From positions 1 through 55,233 of the forward strand of contig QCFC01000012.1 of assembly GCA_003278465.1 (NCBI GenBank): DNA of 55,233 bases, read 5' to 3'. The translations under genes and the position numbers were made by a program. The DNA is from Prochlorococcus sp. AG-363-B04 (GTDB taxonomy: Bacteria; Cyanobacteriota; Cyanobacteriia; PCC-6307; Cyanobiaceae). This document shows, one piece after another, positions 26,418-34,490 of this stretch; position 1 is the first letter of the stretch; each line of letters begins with the position of its first letter. Below the pieces are notes generated by a model that did no database searches, was not told the origin of the DNA, and saw only the letters and a program-made list of their open reading frames with translations.

Positions 26418-29393
26418 CTAATTCGAATAGGGAACAAAAGGAACGCCGGTTCCTCCAAAGTTAAAATCATTTAGGCGAAACCTAACTCCACCGACTCCAG
26501 AATAAGGATTGTAATAAAGGCTAGCATCATAAGAGCGCCTTTGCCATGACAATTCTATATTTGAATTTACAGTTTCTCCGTAATATTTAGATGATGGATC
26601 TATGTTAAATTCCAAACCACTCTTTAAAACTATTGGACCAACAATCTGCTGCTCAAATCCAATACCAATTGTCCTTAAATCAATTACCTGATCGAAAGCA
26701 AATGGACTCTCTCCACTTTTATAAGTAGCTCCTCCTGTTATTGATAACTTTGTGTAGTCTAAATATGATCTACTAAATGATCCCAATGTCAAAGAAGGTC
26801 CAGATGTAAATGTAACAGTTTTCTGCGAGTTTCCATTTCCATAAGAGGCGATAGAGCTATTTATATTTGAATTCCAGATAAGACTAGGTATGACAGGTTT
26901 AGAGTTATATCTATAGGCAGCATTCGGACTCATCGAGCCTGTAATTCCTCTCCAGATTTGGTAACTACTATTAACTGAACCAAAAAGATTTACCCTCCAC
27001 AAATCCTGAAGGTTATTGGATCTATATTTCTTAGCCTGATAACTACCTAAGCCTGCTCTAAAAAGATAATTATTAGTGGTTTTCCTCCAGGACCAGTCGC
27101 CTTGTTTCTCAAGCAAAGTCCCATAAGCAGTATAGATATCTGTTTGTCCCAATGATCCATTCCATGTGCGGTACCTATAAGCACCAAACAAACGAGTAAA
27201 TACAGATCCAAGAAAAGGAATTTCTAATGGTTTCTTAGCTGAACCCCAATATCTACTTCCCTCTAACAAATTTTTTGAATTAAAGGTACTTATATCTGCA
27301 TTAAGATCAACATCCCAATCCCATGTTTTTCCTTGGACTTCGGCCTTTAGTCCAAACAAATCACCATGTTCAATAGTCTGACTTACTTTATTACTATAAG
27401 TAGATTGTCCTGGCTCTACATAACTATTAGTTTTATTATTATAAGCTCTCTGTATTAGAAGTTGTGGCTGAAGAGAAATCTCATAATCCGAACCTAATTG
27501 AATAGGTTTTAAATTTCTCCCTATATAAACCCCATCACGATCCTTGATATCTATACCAACCAGCCATCTGTTTTCAACTTCTTCCTCGTGTTTAAATCTA
27601 TGCTTCCTAAAAATTGGTATAGGAAGGCGGTCCTCAAGTATTAAATGATTACTACTAGTTTCAATAAATATTTCGCCATTTTCATCCTCTTTAGCTACCA
27701 CATCAAAAGCTTCAACTCGACTTTGGGAAGGGGTAAATGGATCATTTGAGAAACTCATTCGATCAGCTTTCCAAATACCATCCTCAATGAATACTTTCGC
27801 CGCTTGTACTCTCCAGTGACTAATTGAACCACTGAGAAGTTTTGTCCTCCCGGCTCTATATAGTTGCAAGACTCTCGTCCCCCCAAACTTATTCTTCTCA
27901 TTAACATTACGCATAGAAGAAGGAACTCCAAATCTTCTCTCTATAGTTAATTTGTCTCTTAATTGAATATTACTTACTCTCTGATCTATCTTGGAAATTA
28001 TCTTATTCCTTAAGGCTTCAACAGACGTAAGTGACAGATTAGAATACCTATCTTCTGATAAAACTGATTCTAGATTTTTTTTATCTTCTGTTTTGGTAAT
28101 ATTGTTTTCAGTATTATATTTTATATCTATATTATCTGAATCACTATAAATATCAGACGCTGTACATCCCACAGGAGAATTCAACTCAATATTTGCTTTA
28201 TAAGACTGATCTTTACCCCAACGATAACGTAACCCTAAGAGATAAGCATTACTTCCTTCTTTAGTACCATTATAGAAACCAAATGCGCCCGACCTGTGAT
28301 GAACTCTCCCAACCAGGGAAAGTTTCTCATTAATTGATCCTTCTACCTCGAAGCTCAAGTAATTTAGTAATTTAGTATATTTTTTCCGAAATGTTCGTTC
28401 ATAATTACTATTTTTTGTATTGTAACTAAGTCCTTCCAAGACAGCAAGACTTAACCATGGCCTAAGCCATATTCTTGCCCCAATTCCTAAGACAGCCTCT
28501 GCAAAATCCTGAGCAGGGGTATCTGCAAATGGAACCTCCTGATTATATTTTCCTCCTGCTTGCTCATTTGCCTCATGTGAAAACAAATCAGCCTCTAATT
28601 CCAAAGCAAAAGGACCTGCCCTATATATCCTCTTCTGTAATGAAATGCCCGCCAAATATTCATTCCGTAAATCTCCTTTGAAAAAAAAAGTTTTTCCAAA
28701 GTTTGCATCAGTCATCTGACCACCCCATGCAGTTAGAGCCCATGGATGTGGATGCCAATCGGGAATTGGCGGTAATTCAGGAGGACAAGCTAATCCATCA
28801 TCTATTGAAACTAATGTAGATTGACTTTTTTCATTTTGGCTTTCTAAACCTTTTAAGCTGTTTGACTTTAGAGGCAATTTAAAATCAGTATTAACACTCG
28901 CGAGATCCAGTACACCGTAGACGTCTTTTAACTCTCCCTTTTTATCTTCAAAACTATAATTCAAAGAACTTGCCTGAAAATACTGAGCACCGCTCTGGAA
29001 GCGAACACTTCCTAATGCGAAAAGAGTATTTAAAGCACTATTAAACTCAATTCGATCTGCTCTTAAGATCCCTCCATTAAAAAAAGCTTTTACATTTCCT
29101 TCAGCAATATACAAACTTTCCTCATCTAAAAACCTCTGTCTATCGGACTGAATCTTTAAATATTTAACTCGCTTGTCCTCTTCTGATATCCCAATTTCTG
29201 GATTAAAGATAGAGGGCTCTTGTAACGAATTAGAGCTTTCTTCTGCTTTTTGGAAATCTGAGTCTGCATAAAGTCGCCCAGAAATTAGCCCCATGCCTCC
29301 AGTGGCAATAAGACCAAGAACCCAAATCTGACGACCAAAGCCAGGCAAAAAACAACTGCATAGGCCAGTGATCTTGCCATGCTCAAACCACAC
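26418..29393 (-). CDS. LptD/OstA-like outer-membrane protein (DUF3769 type)
   Basis: A 991-residue protein. The N-terminus has a signal or anchor segment (IWVLGLIATGGMGLISG, about 28-44). An OstA/LptA-like beta-jellyroll repeat follows (about 85-160), with SLYIAEGNVKAFFNGG and LRADRIEFNSALNTLFALG. The long remainder alternates aromatic and polar residues and ends in strands typical of an outer-membrane beta-barrel (YNPYSGVGGVRFRLNDF near the C-terminus). I infer the cyanobacterial counterpart of LptD, which inserts lipopolysaccharide. Outside the signal region only two cysteines are seen (LACPPELP and VGCTAS), so the two-disulfide pattern of E. coli LptD is not kept. Leftward gene; psbI lies 63 bp upstream. 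Confidence 0.75.
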   Translation of the reverse strand: MWFEHGKITGLCSCFLPGFGRQIWVLGLIATGGMGLISGRLYADSDFQKAEESSNSLQEPSIFNPEIGISEEDKRVKYLKIQSDRQRFLDEESLYIAEGNVKAFFNGGILRADRIEFNSALNTLFALGSVRFQSGAQYFQASSLNYSFEDKKGELKDVYGVLDLASVNTDFKLPLKSNSLKGLESQNEKSQSTLVSIDDGLACPPELPPIPDWHPHPWALTAWGGQMTDANFGKTFFFKGDLRNEYLAGISLQKRIYRAGPFALELEADLFSHEANEQAGGKYNQEVPFADTPAQDFAEAVLGIGARIWLRPWLSLAVLEGLSYNTKNSNYERTFRKKYTKLLNYLSFEVEGSINEKLSLVGRVHHRSGAFGFYNGTKEGSNAYLLGLRYRWGKDQSYKANIELNSPVGCTASDIYSDSDNIDIKYNTENNITKTEDKKNLESVLSEDRYSNLSLTSVEALRNKIISKIDQRVSNIQLRDKLTIERRFGVPSSMRNVNEKNKFGGTRVLQLYRAGRTKLLSGSISHWRVQAAKVFIEDGIWKADRMSFSNDPFTPSQSRVEAFDVVAKEDENGEIFIETSSNHLILEDRLPIPIFRKHRFKHEEEVENRWLVGIDIKDRDGVYIGRNLKPIQLGSDYEISLQPQLLIQRAYNNKTNSYVEPGQSTYSNKVSQTIEHGDLFGLKAEVQGKTWDWDVDLNADISTFNSKNLLEGSRYWGSAKKPLEIPFLGSVFTRLFGAYRYRTWNGSLGQTDIYTAYGTLLEKQGDWSWRKTTNNYLFRAGLGSYQAKKYRSNNLQDLWRVNLFGSVNSSYQIWRGITGSMSPNAAYRYNSKPVIPSLIWNSNINSSIASYGNGNSQKTVTFTSGPSLTLGSFSRSYLDYTKLSITGGATYKSGESPFAFDQVIDLRTIGIGFEQQIVGPIVLKSGLEFNIDPSSKYYGETVNSNIELSWQRRSYDASLYYNPYSGVGGVRFRLNDFNFGGTGVPFVPYSN

Positions 29394-29434
29394 ACCGTTA
29401 AAGAACAGACCAGTGTGTAGCTTGACTTAAATAA

Positions 29435-29455
29435 TTCTAAGGAAAAACCTTAGAA
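29435..29455 (-). terminator. Terminator-like hairpin after psbI
   Basis: Perfect 8-bp stem TTCTAAGG (29435-29442)/CCTTAGAA (29448-29455) with a 5-nt loop, starting two bases after the psbI stop on the minus strand and followed by TTATTT. The T tract is weak, so some read-through into the LptD-like gene is possible. Confidence 0.5.
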
Positions 29456-29456
29456 C

Positions 29457-29585
29457 TCAGTCTTGTTGACCTTCTAGGTCTTTCCTATTAGGGCTCCGAG
29501 AAGGATCACTCGCCAAGAACCCAAATAGAAAGACTCCTACGAAGAAGAAGACCATTGTGTAAACGGAAATCTTGATGGCGAGCAT
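29457..29585 (-). CDS. psbI: Photosystem II reaction-centre protein I
   Basis: Small single-helix subunit bound next to D1 in the photosystem II core, needed for stable assembly. The 42-residue product was read from the minus strand in the apparent gap between the LptD-like gene and psbH. It has the family start [12 protein letters not shown], one membrane helix (about 4-24) ending [10 protein letters not shown], and the polar tail SPNRKDLEG; the FGFLxSDP-R-P-R-DLE pattern is diagnostic. Its ATG at 29585 is the only in-frame start before the helix. A hairpin follows at once. psbH lies 332 bp upstream on the other strand. Confidence 0.95.
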   Translation of the reverse strand: MLAIKISVYTMVFFFVGVFLFGFLASDPSRSPNRKDLEGQQD

Positions 29586-29917
29586 GGAGAACTACCACGT
29601 CTAGGAAATCTTGATCATCTTATGTGGTTTTGAGGTCAAATAACTATGGTTTAGGGGAATAAAGGCCCTTGATTGGGGTGGATTGAAATGTTTCGTCGTC
29701 GGTGAAACTCTCAAACAAAGTCAAAATCCCCTCCTAAAAATCCTTAAAAGCTAGTCCTCACCTGACAAAAACCCCTCATACCAGCAAAAAAATCTGTCTT
29801 TAAGACGAGTAAATGAGTTGGACTTTGCATCAAATCTCGCCACAGGTACCTCCTCATGAGGGTCAATACGCCTAAAGTGTCTAAAATCCAACCTCAACCG
29901 GGGACTAACGCATCACC
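29586..29917. other. 332-bp divergent intergenic region between psbI and psbH
   Basis: Must hold the promoters of both photosystem genes. It contains one leftward 30-codon ORF with a strong Shine-Dalgarno (29751-29843). psbN, which often sits opposite psbH, was searched for in both strands and not found. No other ORF of note. A TAAAAT at 29882-29887 could be the -10 of psbH. Confidence 0.6.
29751..29843 (-). CDS. Candidate 30-residue small protein divergent from psbH
   Basis: Frame from GTG (29843) to TAG. A very good Shine-Dalgarno, AGGAGGT, ends 4 bases before the GTG. The peptide begins VARFDAKSNSFTRLK and ends in EGFLSGED; it is polar at the start, aromatic in the middle (FFCWY, about 18-22) and has no membrane helix. 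It is not PsbN, which has a long hydrophobic helix. Not recognised. A real small gene is plausible because of the ribosome site, but length alone cannot exclude chance. Confidence 0.35.
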   Translation of the reverse strand: MARFDAKSNSFTRLKDRFFCWYEGFLSGED

Positions 29918-30121
29918 ATGTCTCAACGAACCCGTATAGGAACTTTGCTCAAAACAATTGGCAACTCAGGCCAAGGGAAGGTAGTCCCTGGGTGGGGAGC
30001 TGTGCCAGTTATGGCATTCATTGGAGTCATGCTGCTCATCTTTTTGGTGATCATGCTTCAGGTATATAACGAATCAGTGCTCCTTCAGGGCTTCTCCGTT
30101 GATTGGAATGGAGTCAACTGA
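29918..30121 (+). CDS. psbH: Photosystem II protein H
   Basis: Single-helix subunit of the photosystem II core near CP47, important for Q_B-site function and repair. The 67-residue protein has a soluble N-terminal part ([22 protein letters not shown], about 4-26; GWGAVPVMA is diagnostic), a membrane helix at about 29-49 and a short tail. It lacks the plant-type phosphorylatable N-terminal threonine extension, as usual in cyanobacteria. ATG at 29918. tatA starts 9 bp after the stop, then pth and DUF3146, so psbH may head a four-gene transcript. Confidence 0.97.
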   Translation: MSQRTRIGTLLKTIGNSGQGKVVPGWGAVPVMAFIGVMLLIFLVIMLQVYNESVLLQGFSVDWNGVN

Positions 30122-30130
30122 GGATTATCG

Positions 30131-30382
30131 ATGAATGTGTTCGGCATCGGTCTCCCTGAAATAGCGGTCATCGGTGCCTTAGCACTCTTGGTGTTTGGGC
30201 CTAAAAGGCTTCCAGAACTTGGGAGAACGCTTGGCAAAACCCTAAAAGGATTTCAAGCTGCATCAAATGAATTTGAACGAGAAATTCAGAAAGCTATGGT
30301 TGAACCAGAATCTGTGATTGATTCGCCAACCAGCCAATCAGAAGAATCTCAAGAAAATACCAAAAACAATACTGCCAACTAA
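30131..30382 (+). CDS. tatA: Sec-independent translocase protein TatA/Hcf106 type
   Basis: Pore-forming or receptor component of the twin-arginine pathway that exports folded proteins across plasma and thylakoid membranes. The 83-residue protein has one N-terminal helix (VFGIGLPEIAVIGALALLV, about 3-20), the hinge motif FGPKRLPELGRTLGK (about 22-36), an amphipathic helix to about 55, and a polar tail rich in S, Q, E and N. It is short enough to be TatA rather than TatB. It lies between psbH (9 bp) and pth (5 bp), so cotranscription is likely. Confidence 0.93.
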   Translation: MNVFGIGLPEIAVIGALALLVFGPKRLPELGRTLGKTLKGFQAASNEFEREIQKAMVEPESVIDSPTSQSEESQENTKNNTAN

Positions 30383-30387
30383 CATCA

Positions 30388-30990
30388 ATGAGTTCGGGAG
30401 AATTCCGGCTATTTGTTGGCCTTGGTAACCCAGGAACCAAATACAAGAAAACACGACATAATATAGGGTTTATGGCTCTAGAAAATTTTGCTCTTCAGCA
30501 AAATACGAGCTTTCAAAAGAATTCAAAACTTCATGGCCATCTTGCTGAAATAGGGATTGGCGAAAACCGTATTAGATTACTACTTCCAAATACTTTTATG
30601 AATGAAAGTGGTATAGCTGTGCGTGCAGCTATTGAATGGTTTGATTTAAAAACAAGTCAACTAATAGTCGTTGTTGATGATATGGACTTACCTCTAGGAA
30701 AACTAAGACTTCGAAGCCAAGGTAGTTCCGGTGGACATAATGGATTAAAGAGCGTTATTCACCATCTTGGCACTCAAAATTTTTGTCGCATACGCATTGG
30801 CATCGGAGCACCTAGTTCCATTCCAGAAGAGAAACGTGCAAAAACCATCTCTCACGTTCTTGGAAACTTTCAAAAAAATGAGAAAGAATTAATCAATAAA
30901 GTAATTAATGAAGTAAACATTAGTTTAGATACAATCAATCAAGAAGGGATAGAAAAAGCAGGAAATCGTCTAAATAGCTATCAAATTTAA
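30388..30990 (+). CDS. pth: Peptidyl-tRNA hydrolase
   Basis: Recycles peptidyl-tRNA that drops off ribosomes by cutting the ester bond. The 200-residue protein shows the family motifs GLGNPGTKYKKTRHNIG with catalytic Asn14 and His24, LPNTFMNESG (substrate Asn), VVDDMDLPLGKLRLR and GSSGGHNGLKS. Every named active-site residue is present. ATG at 30388, five bases after tatA; DUF3146 follows after 17 bp. Length and order are typical for bacterial Pth. Confidence 0.97.
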   Translation: MSSGEFRLFVGLGNPGTKYKKTRHNIGFMALENFALQQNTSFQKNSKLHGHLAEIGIGENRIRLLLPNTFMNESGIAVRAAIEWFDLKTSQLIVVVDDMDLPLGKLRLRSQGSSGGHNGLKSVIHHLGTQNFCRIRIGIGAPSSIPEEKRAKTISHVLGNFQKNEKELINKVINEVNISLDTINQEGIEKAGNRLNSYQI

Positions 30991-31007
30991 AGGTGTAAAT
31001 AGATCTT

Positions 31008-31265
31008 ATGAGCCAACTACCATGTACCACTGCCCATCTCAGAGTATATCGACAAAGTTTCACTGAAAAATATTTAGAAGGAGAAGTCTCAGCAGGAGAT
31101 TTTGAGTGGGAATTTAATTGGAGATTTGATAAAGGAGAGCTAATAGTTGAGCCCTCACTTGGGAGAGCTCTAATTCAAGATGCTCTACTGAAATTCCTAA
31201 TTAAGAAAGATTATTATCTTGAACCTGGGGGTGATTATGTCTTTACCGTTAGAGCTAAGTTTTGA
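31008..31265 (+). CDS. Conserved cyanobacterial protein, DUF3146 family
   Basis: Function unknown. The 85-residue protein is soluble, probably alpha/beta. Conserved stretches are AHLRVYRQSFTEKYLEGEVSA and FEWEFNWRFDKGELIVEPSLGRALI, matching the DUF3146 family as I recall it. No membrane segment and no catalytic motif. The ATG at 31008 follows an AAAGGTG-like ribosome site. It ends the psbH-tatA-pth run, and its 3' end overlaps the convergent YqgF-like gene by 11 bp. Confidence 0.7.
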   Translation: MSQLPCTTAHLRVYRQSFTEKYLEGEVSAGDFEWEFNWRFDKGELIVEPSLGRALIQDALLKFLIKKDYYLEPGGDYVFTVRAKF

Positions 31266-31680
31266 ATACAGGCGGTCCATTCCAAACTAATTTTTTCTTA
31301 AGATAATCTTCCAAAATTACAAGTGCCGCTATTGCATCAAGATCAACCGGAGGAATTAAAAGTCCCCTAGGTACAAATCGGAGGAAACTAGTAGGCGGCC
31401 AAATCTCCCAATAACGATTCCTTGCACGTAGAGTACTCCCATACTCTTCGACAAGATAAACTGCTGAAATATCTTTAAATTTCTGTTTCCAATAAGAACT
31501 ACTAGTTCCATTACCTAAAATAATACCTTGAAAAGCCTGTTTTTCATGCCATGAAATTACCAAATCAAATACATCATTAGATGCAACTACCCTCCCTTCA
31601 ATTACTATTCCCTTCTCTGGGTCACTATTAAGTAGGCCACATTTATTCTTTCCTGGATCTACTGCCAATAATCTACTCAT
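31255..31680 (-). CDS. YqgF/RuvX-like RNase H-fold protein
   Basis: The 141-residue protein starts with LLAVDPGKNKCGLL (Asp8), the RNase H-fold motif shared by YqgF (RuvX) and RuvC-type nucleases. A glutamate follows in YLVEEYGST (about 75-83) and an aspartate in PPVDLDAIAALVIL (about 110-123), so the three acidic positions may be complete. YqgF proteins process the 5' end of 16S rRNA. Whether this copy does so or is a second, divergent member is not known. The ATG overlaps the upstream DUF3084 gene by 4 bp (ATGA), suggesting coupling. The 3' end overlaps DUF3146 by 11 bp. Confidence 0.7.
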   Translation of the reverse strand: MSRLLAVDPGKNKCGLLNSDPEKGIVIEGRVVASNDVFDLVISWHEKQAFQGIILGNGTSSSYWKQKFKDISAVYLVEEYGSTLRARNRYWEIWPPTSFLRFVPRGLLIPPVDLDAIAALVILEDYLKKKLVWNGPPVFKT

Positions 31681-32756
31681 AAGTTTTTAGTAAAAGAACT
31701 ATTCGTTTTATCTCCTTGTACTTTCAAAACAACAGAAATAGGATCTGCTGTGTCGCTAGACCTAATAGATACAGCTTGGAGTTTTACACTGCCTATCTTT
31801 CTCTCAAGCATTGACTGGCCCAACTCATTAACCATGTTTGCATCAAATTGCAACCTAGAAGTCAATGATCCCCTTCTCTTAACCTCAGCAAAGGTAGAAG
31901 CCAATAGAAGTTTTAAACGTCTTCTAATAGCATCTGAGCTCGTTTCATTTTTCTCCAAGATTGTTTCCGAAATAACTTCTCCTAATTTAACTATAGTTAA
32001 ATTAGGACGAACTTCAGGGAAAGCATATACTAATTTTTCTCCTCTGAGAACATTAGCCGCTGATCTAATATTTATCACCCAAGTTCTTTTTTTTCGAATA
32101 ATCTGTTCTAATCTTTTAATATCTTCTTTTGGAACTAATAAAATTTGTTTGTTTGGTTTCTCCCCAGGCCTAACCAATCGATAAGCCTCAAGATTAGCCT
32201 CTTGCAACAATCTATCTATTACAAGACGAGATTGGTCAGGTTCTTTCAAATCTAAAGTTAATGTAGCCAAAGACTGGCCACTACCAAGAACAACATCTCC
32301 TCTTCGCAAAGCAATCAAATTAGATTCAAGCTGCTTTAACTCTTTCTCGCCATTCTTGATTTTTAAACGAACACTTTCAAGTTCAGTCCTAGTAAGCTTT
32401 ATATCAGCATCTTTTTCCTCGATATCTTGAATAAGACGTAATCTCTCAGTTTGCAATATGTTCCTCTGTCTTTGCAATGGCAAAAGTTCTCTGCGACTAT
32501 TTTGCAACCTCTCCTGCAAATCATCTAATTCAAATAAACCAACCCTTAATTGCCTACTAACAAGAAGTAAGAAACCTAATGATAGGGCACTTATCAAGCT
32601 TCCAGTAAGAACAGTGATAAATACAGCTGTACTTTTAGGCCTTAGATTAAAGAGGCTTAAACGAGCTTTACCTATTCGGCTGCCAAGCCTATCTCCAAGA
32701 GTTGATAGGACTCCACCCAGTACTAAAAGACTAATTATTAGTATCCAACCTGACAC
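31677..32756 (-). CDS. DUF3084 membrane-anchored coiled-coil protein
   Basis: A 359-residue cyanobacteria-specific protein of unknown function. Two membrane helices (about 4-20 and 45-67) flank a short conserved segment LGDRLGSRIGKARLSLFNLRP. A coiled coil rich in L, Q, E, K and R runs from about 75 to 150, followed by a soluble domain (about 160-355) beginning LRRGDVVLGSGQSLATL. The arrangement suggests a plasma-membrane protein projecting a coiled coil and globular domain. The start is GTG at 32756. Upstream is ntcA (60 bp) and downstream the YqgF-like gene (4-bp overlap), so all may share the ntcA transcript. Confidence 0.8.
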   Translation of the reverse strand: MSGWILIISLLVLGGVLSTLGDRLGSRIGKARLSLFNLRPKSTAVFITVLTGSLISALSLGFLLLVSRQLRVGLFELDDLQERLQNSRRELLPLQRQRNILQTERLRLIQDIEEKDADIKLTRTELESVRLKIKNGEKELKQLESNLIALRRGDVVLGSGQSLATLTLDLKEPDQSRLVIDRLLQEANLEAYRLVRPGEKPNKQILLVPKEDIKRLEQIIRKKRTWVINIRSAANVLRGEKLVYAFPEVRPNLTIVKLGEVISETILEKNETSSDAIRRRLKLLLASTFAEVKRRGSLTSRLQFDANMVNELGQSMLERKIGSVKLQAVSIRSSDTADPISVVLKVQGDKTNSSFTKNL

Positions 32757-32816
32757 AAGAAAAAAAAGAGTTAATTGAAAAGGTCTTAAGAATAGATTTT
32801 ACCAATTGATCAGATA

Positions 32817-33557
32817 TTAATTGAATTTTTTAGCAAGTGCTACTGGGTCAAACACAGTGATTTTTTTTCGGTCAATTTGTACAAGATCTGAATTTCTTAG
32901 ATCACCTAATAAACGGGTAATTGTAACTCGGGTTGATCCAATTGCTTCTGCTATTGCCTGATGCGAAAGCCTTAGGTCAATTGTAATGCCTTTATCTCCA
33001 GGGACTCCAAAATCCCTGCAAAGCACAAGTAAAAAACTTACCAAACGTGATGACATGTCCCTATGAGTCAGTGTCTCAATCATGGTTTCTGTTTGTAATA
33101 TCCTGCTTGATAAGCCCTGAAGCAGTAGTAACCCAACTCCGGCATCTGATTCAATTGCATTGCGTACAGAAGCAGCAGGGGCTGTAATCATTTCAACCCT
33201 TGTAAAAGCCACTGCATGATAAAAGCGATCTGATCGATGACCTGTTAGCAGTGATAAAACCCCAAATAAACTGTTCTCACGCAAGAGAGCAACCGTTATT
33301 TCCTCACCGGACTCATAGACCCTTGAAAGTCTTACAGCCCCTCTCCTGATCAAATAAACCTTTTCTGCTGGATCACCAGGAAAAAAAATAGTCTTTGACC
33401 TTTCAACAAACTCCGTACTAGCTCCATCAAGGCCTCGAATGACCTCATAGAGAGTTCGACTTGTTACAGATGGTTGATTAGTAAGTTTTATGGAACTTGT
33501 CCCATCTTGAGGTTTAGGGGCATAACGATTAAAACCATGAATTGCGCCAGTCATCAT
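32817..33557 (-). CDS. ntcA: Global nitrogen regulator NtcA
   Basis: CRP-family transcription factor that activates nitrogen-assimilation genes when 2-oxoglutarate is high, aided by PipX. The 246-residue protein has a long N-terminal segment, a cyclic-nucleotide-like fold (about 55-150, with [20 protein letters not shown]), a dimer helix, and a winged helix-turn-helix whose recognition part is [20 protein letters not shown] (about 202-221), close to identical in NtcA across cyanobacteria. The start has tandem ATGs (33557, 33554). A promoter-like NtcA site precedes it at 33604-33617, consistent with autoregulation. Known targets in the window would include amt. Confidence 0.97.
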   Translation of the reverse strand: MMTGAIHGFNRYAPKPQDGTSSIKLTNQPSVTSRTLYEVIRGLDGASTEFVERSKTIFFPGDPAEKVYLIRRGAVRLSRVYESGEEITVALLRENSLFGVLSLLTGHRSDRFYHAVAFTRVEMITAPAASVRNAIESDAGVGLLLLQGLSSRILQTETMIETLTHRDMSSRLVSFLLVLCRDFGVPGDKGITIDLRLSHQAIAEAIGSTRVTITRLLGDLRNSDLVQIDRKKITVFDPVALAKKFN

Positions 33558-33575
33558 GGCGAAGCAGATTGGAAG

Positions 33576-33617
33576 ACGCTAAGGAGGGACATTTAAAACG
33601 CATGTAGCAAAAATGAC
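33576..33617 (-). promoter_or_regulatory. Candidate class II NtcA-activated promoter of ntcA
   Basis: On the minus strand GTC-N8-TAC (33617-33604), then 22 nt, then TAGCGT (33581-33576), which fits the -10 form TAN3T. The spacing is that of NtcA-activated promoters; the only departure from GTA-N8-TAC is one base. The start of transcription would be about 15 nt before the ntcA ATG. Confidence 0.45.
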
Positions 33618-33622
33618 TGTTT

Positions 33623-34351
33623 TCAAGCTGAATTGTTTAATGCTTTGGTTTGTGCAATATGCAGATCCCTTAAACCGAGCTGTGCCAAATCCATTAAGGC
33701 ATCTAAATCCTTCCTGCTAAATGGGGCCCCTTCAGCAGTACCTTGCACCTCCAAAAAACATCCATCAGAATCCATGACCACATTCAGATCCACATCAGCG
33801 TGAGAATCTTCCTTGTAATCAAGATCAAGTAAACGGCAGCCCTCCACTAAACCCACAGAGACTGCAGCCACTTGGCGGCGCAATGGATTTTTTATTAACT
33901 CTCCTTGTTTCAATAAACGTTCAAATGCTTTATGAAGGGCGAGCCAAGAGCCTGTTATGGCAGCTGTTCTAGTTCCTGCATCTGCCTGAATTACATCACA
34001 ATCTATAAGTAATGTTTTCTCTCCTAACTCAGACATATCTACAACTGCCCGAAGGCTCCTACCAATTAAACGCTGAATTTCTTGGGTCCGACCTGAGAGT
34101 TTTAAGAGTTCTCTTCTCTGGCGCTGAGGTGTTGATCCTGGAAGCAAGCGATATTCAGCACTGAGCCACCCTTTTCCCTTGCCACTTCGCCATTTTGGGA
34201 CGCCATCTTCGATGGAAATACTACACAAAACCGCTGTTCTACCTGTTCGAACAATGACCGAACTAAGAGCAAAACACATAGGGTCCCAGGTAGTTTCAAA
34301 TGTCCTCAGTTCCCCTGGAAGGCGTCCATCCATACGCAAGAAGGTAGTCAT
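33623..34351 (-). CDS. rph: Ribonuclease PH
   Basis: Phosphorolytic 3'-5' exoribonuclease that trims tRNA precursors. The 242-residue protein has the family's [20 protein letters not shown] opening of the catalytic core, the RNA-binding arginines in [16 protein letters not shown], the [16 protein letters not shown] segment, and the phosphate/metal aspartates in [19 protein letters not shown] and [15 protein letters not shown] at 34351. It is divergent from the cobO-like gene (139 bp apart) and lies 65 bp upstream of ntcA on the same strand; that gap carries the ntcA promoter candidate. Confidence 0.97.
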   Translation of the reverse strand: MTTFLRMDGRLPGELRTFETTWDPMCFALSSVIVRTGRTAVLCSISIEDGVPKWRSGKGKGWLSAEYRLLPGSTPQRQRRELLKLSGRTQEIQRLIGRSLRAVVDMSELGEKTLLIDCDVIQADAGTRTAAITGSWLALHKAFERLLKQGELIKNPLRRQVAAVSVGLVEGCRLLDLDYKEDSHADVDLNVVMDSDGCFLEVQGTAEGAPFSRKDLDALMDLAQLGLRDLHIAQTKALNNSA

Positions 34352-34490
34352 AGCAACAATCCAAGACTCATGAAATCCTCATTCCGCAGACAAGTGGAAC
34401 ATATAACACCATAGATAGTGTCAGATTGCTTGTAGTAACGCTAGATAGCGCTAGATTTTAAAAACCAGATTCTCATCAGGTTCAAATAAC

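Noticed and set aside
29640-29917. psbN on the minus strand
   Set aside because: No frame in either strand gives the PsbN helix or its C-terminal motif.
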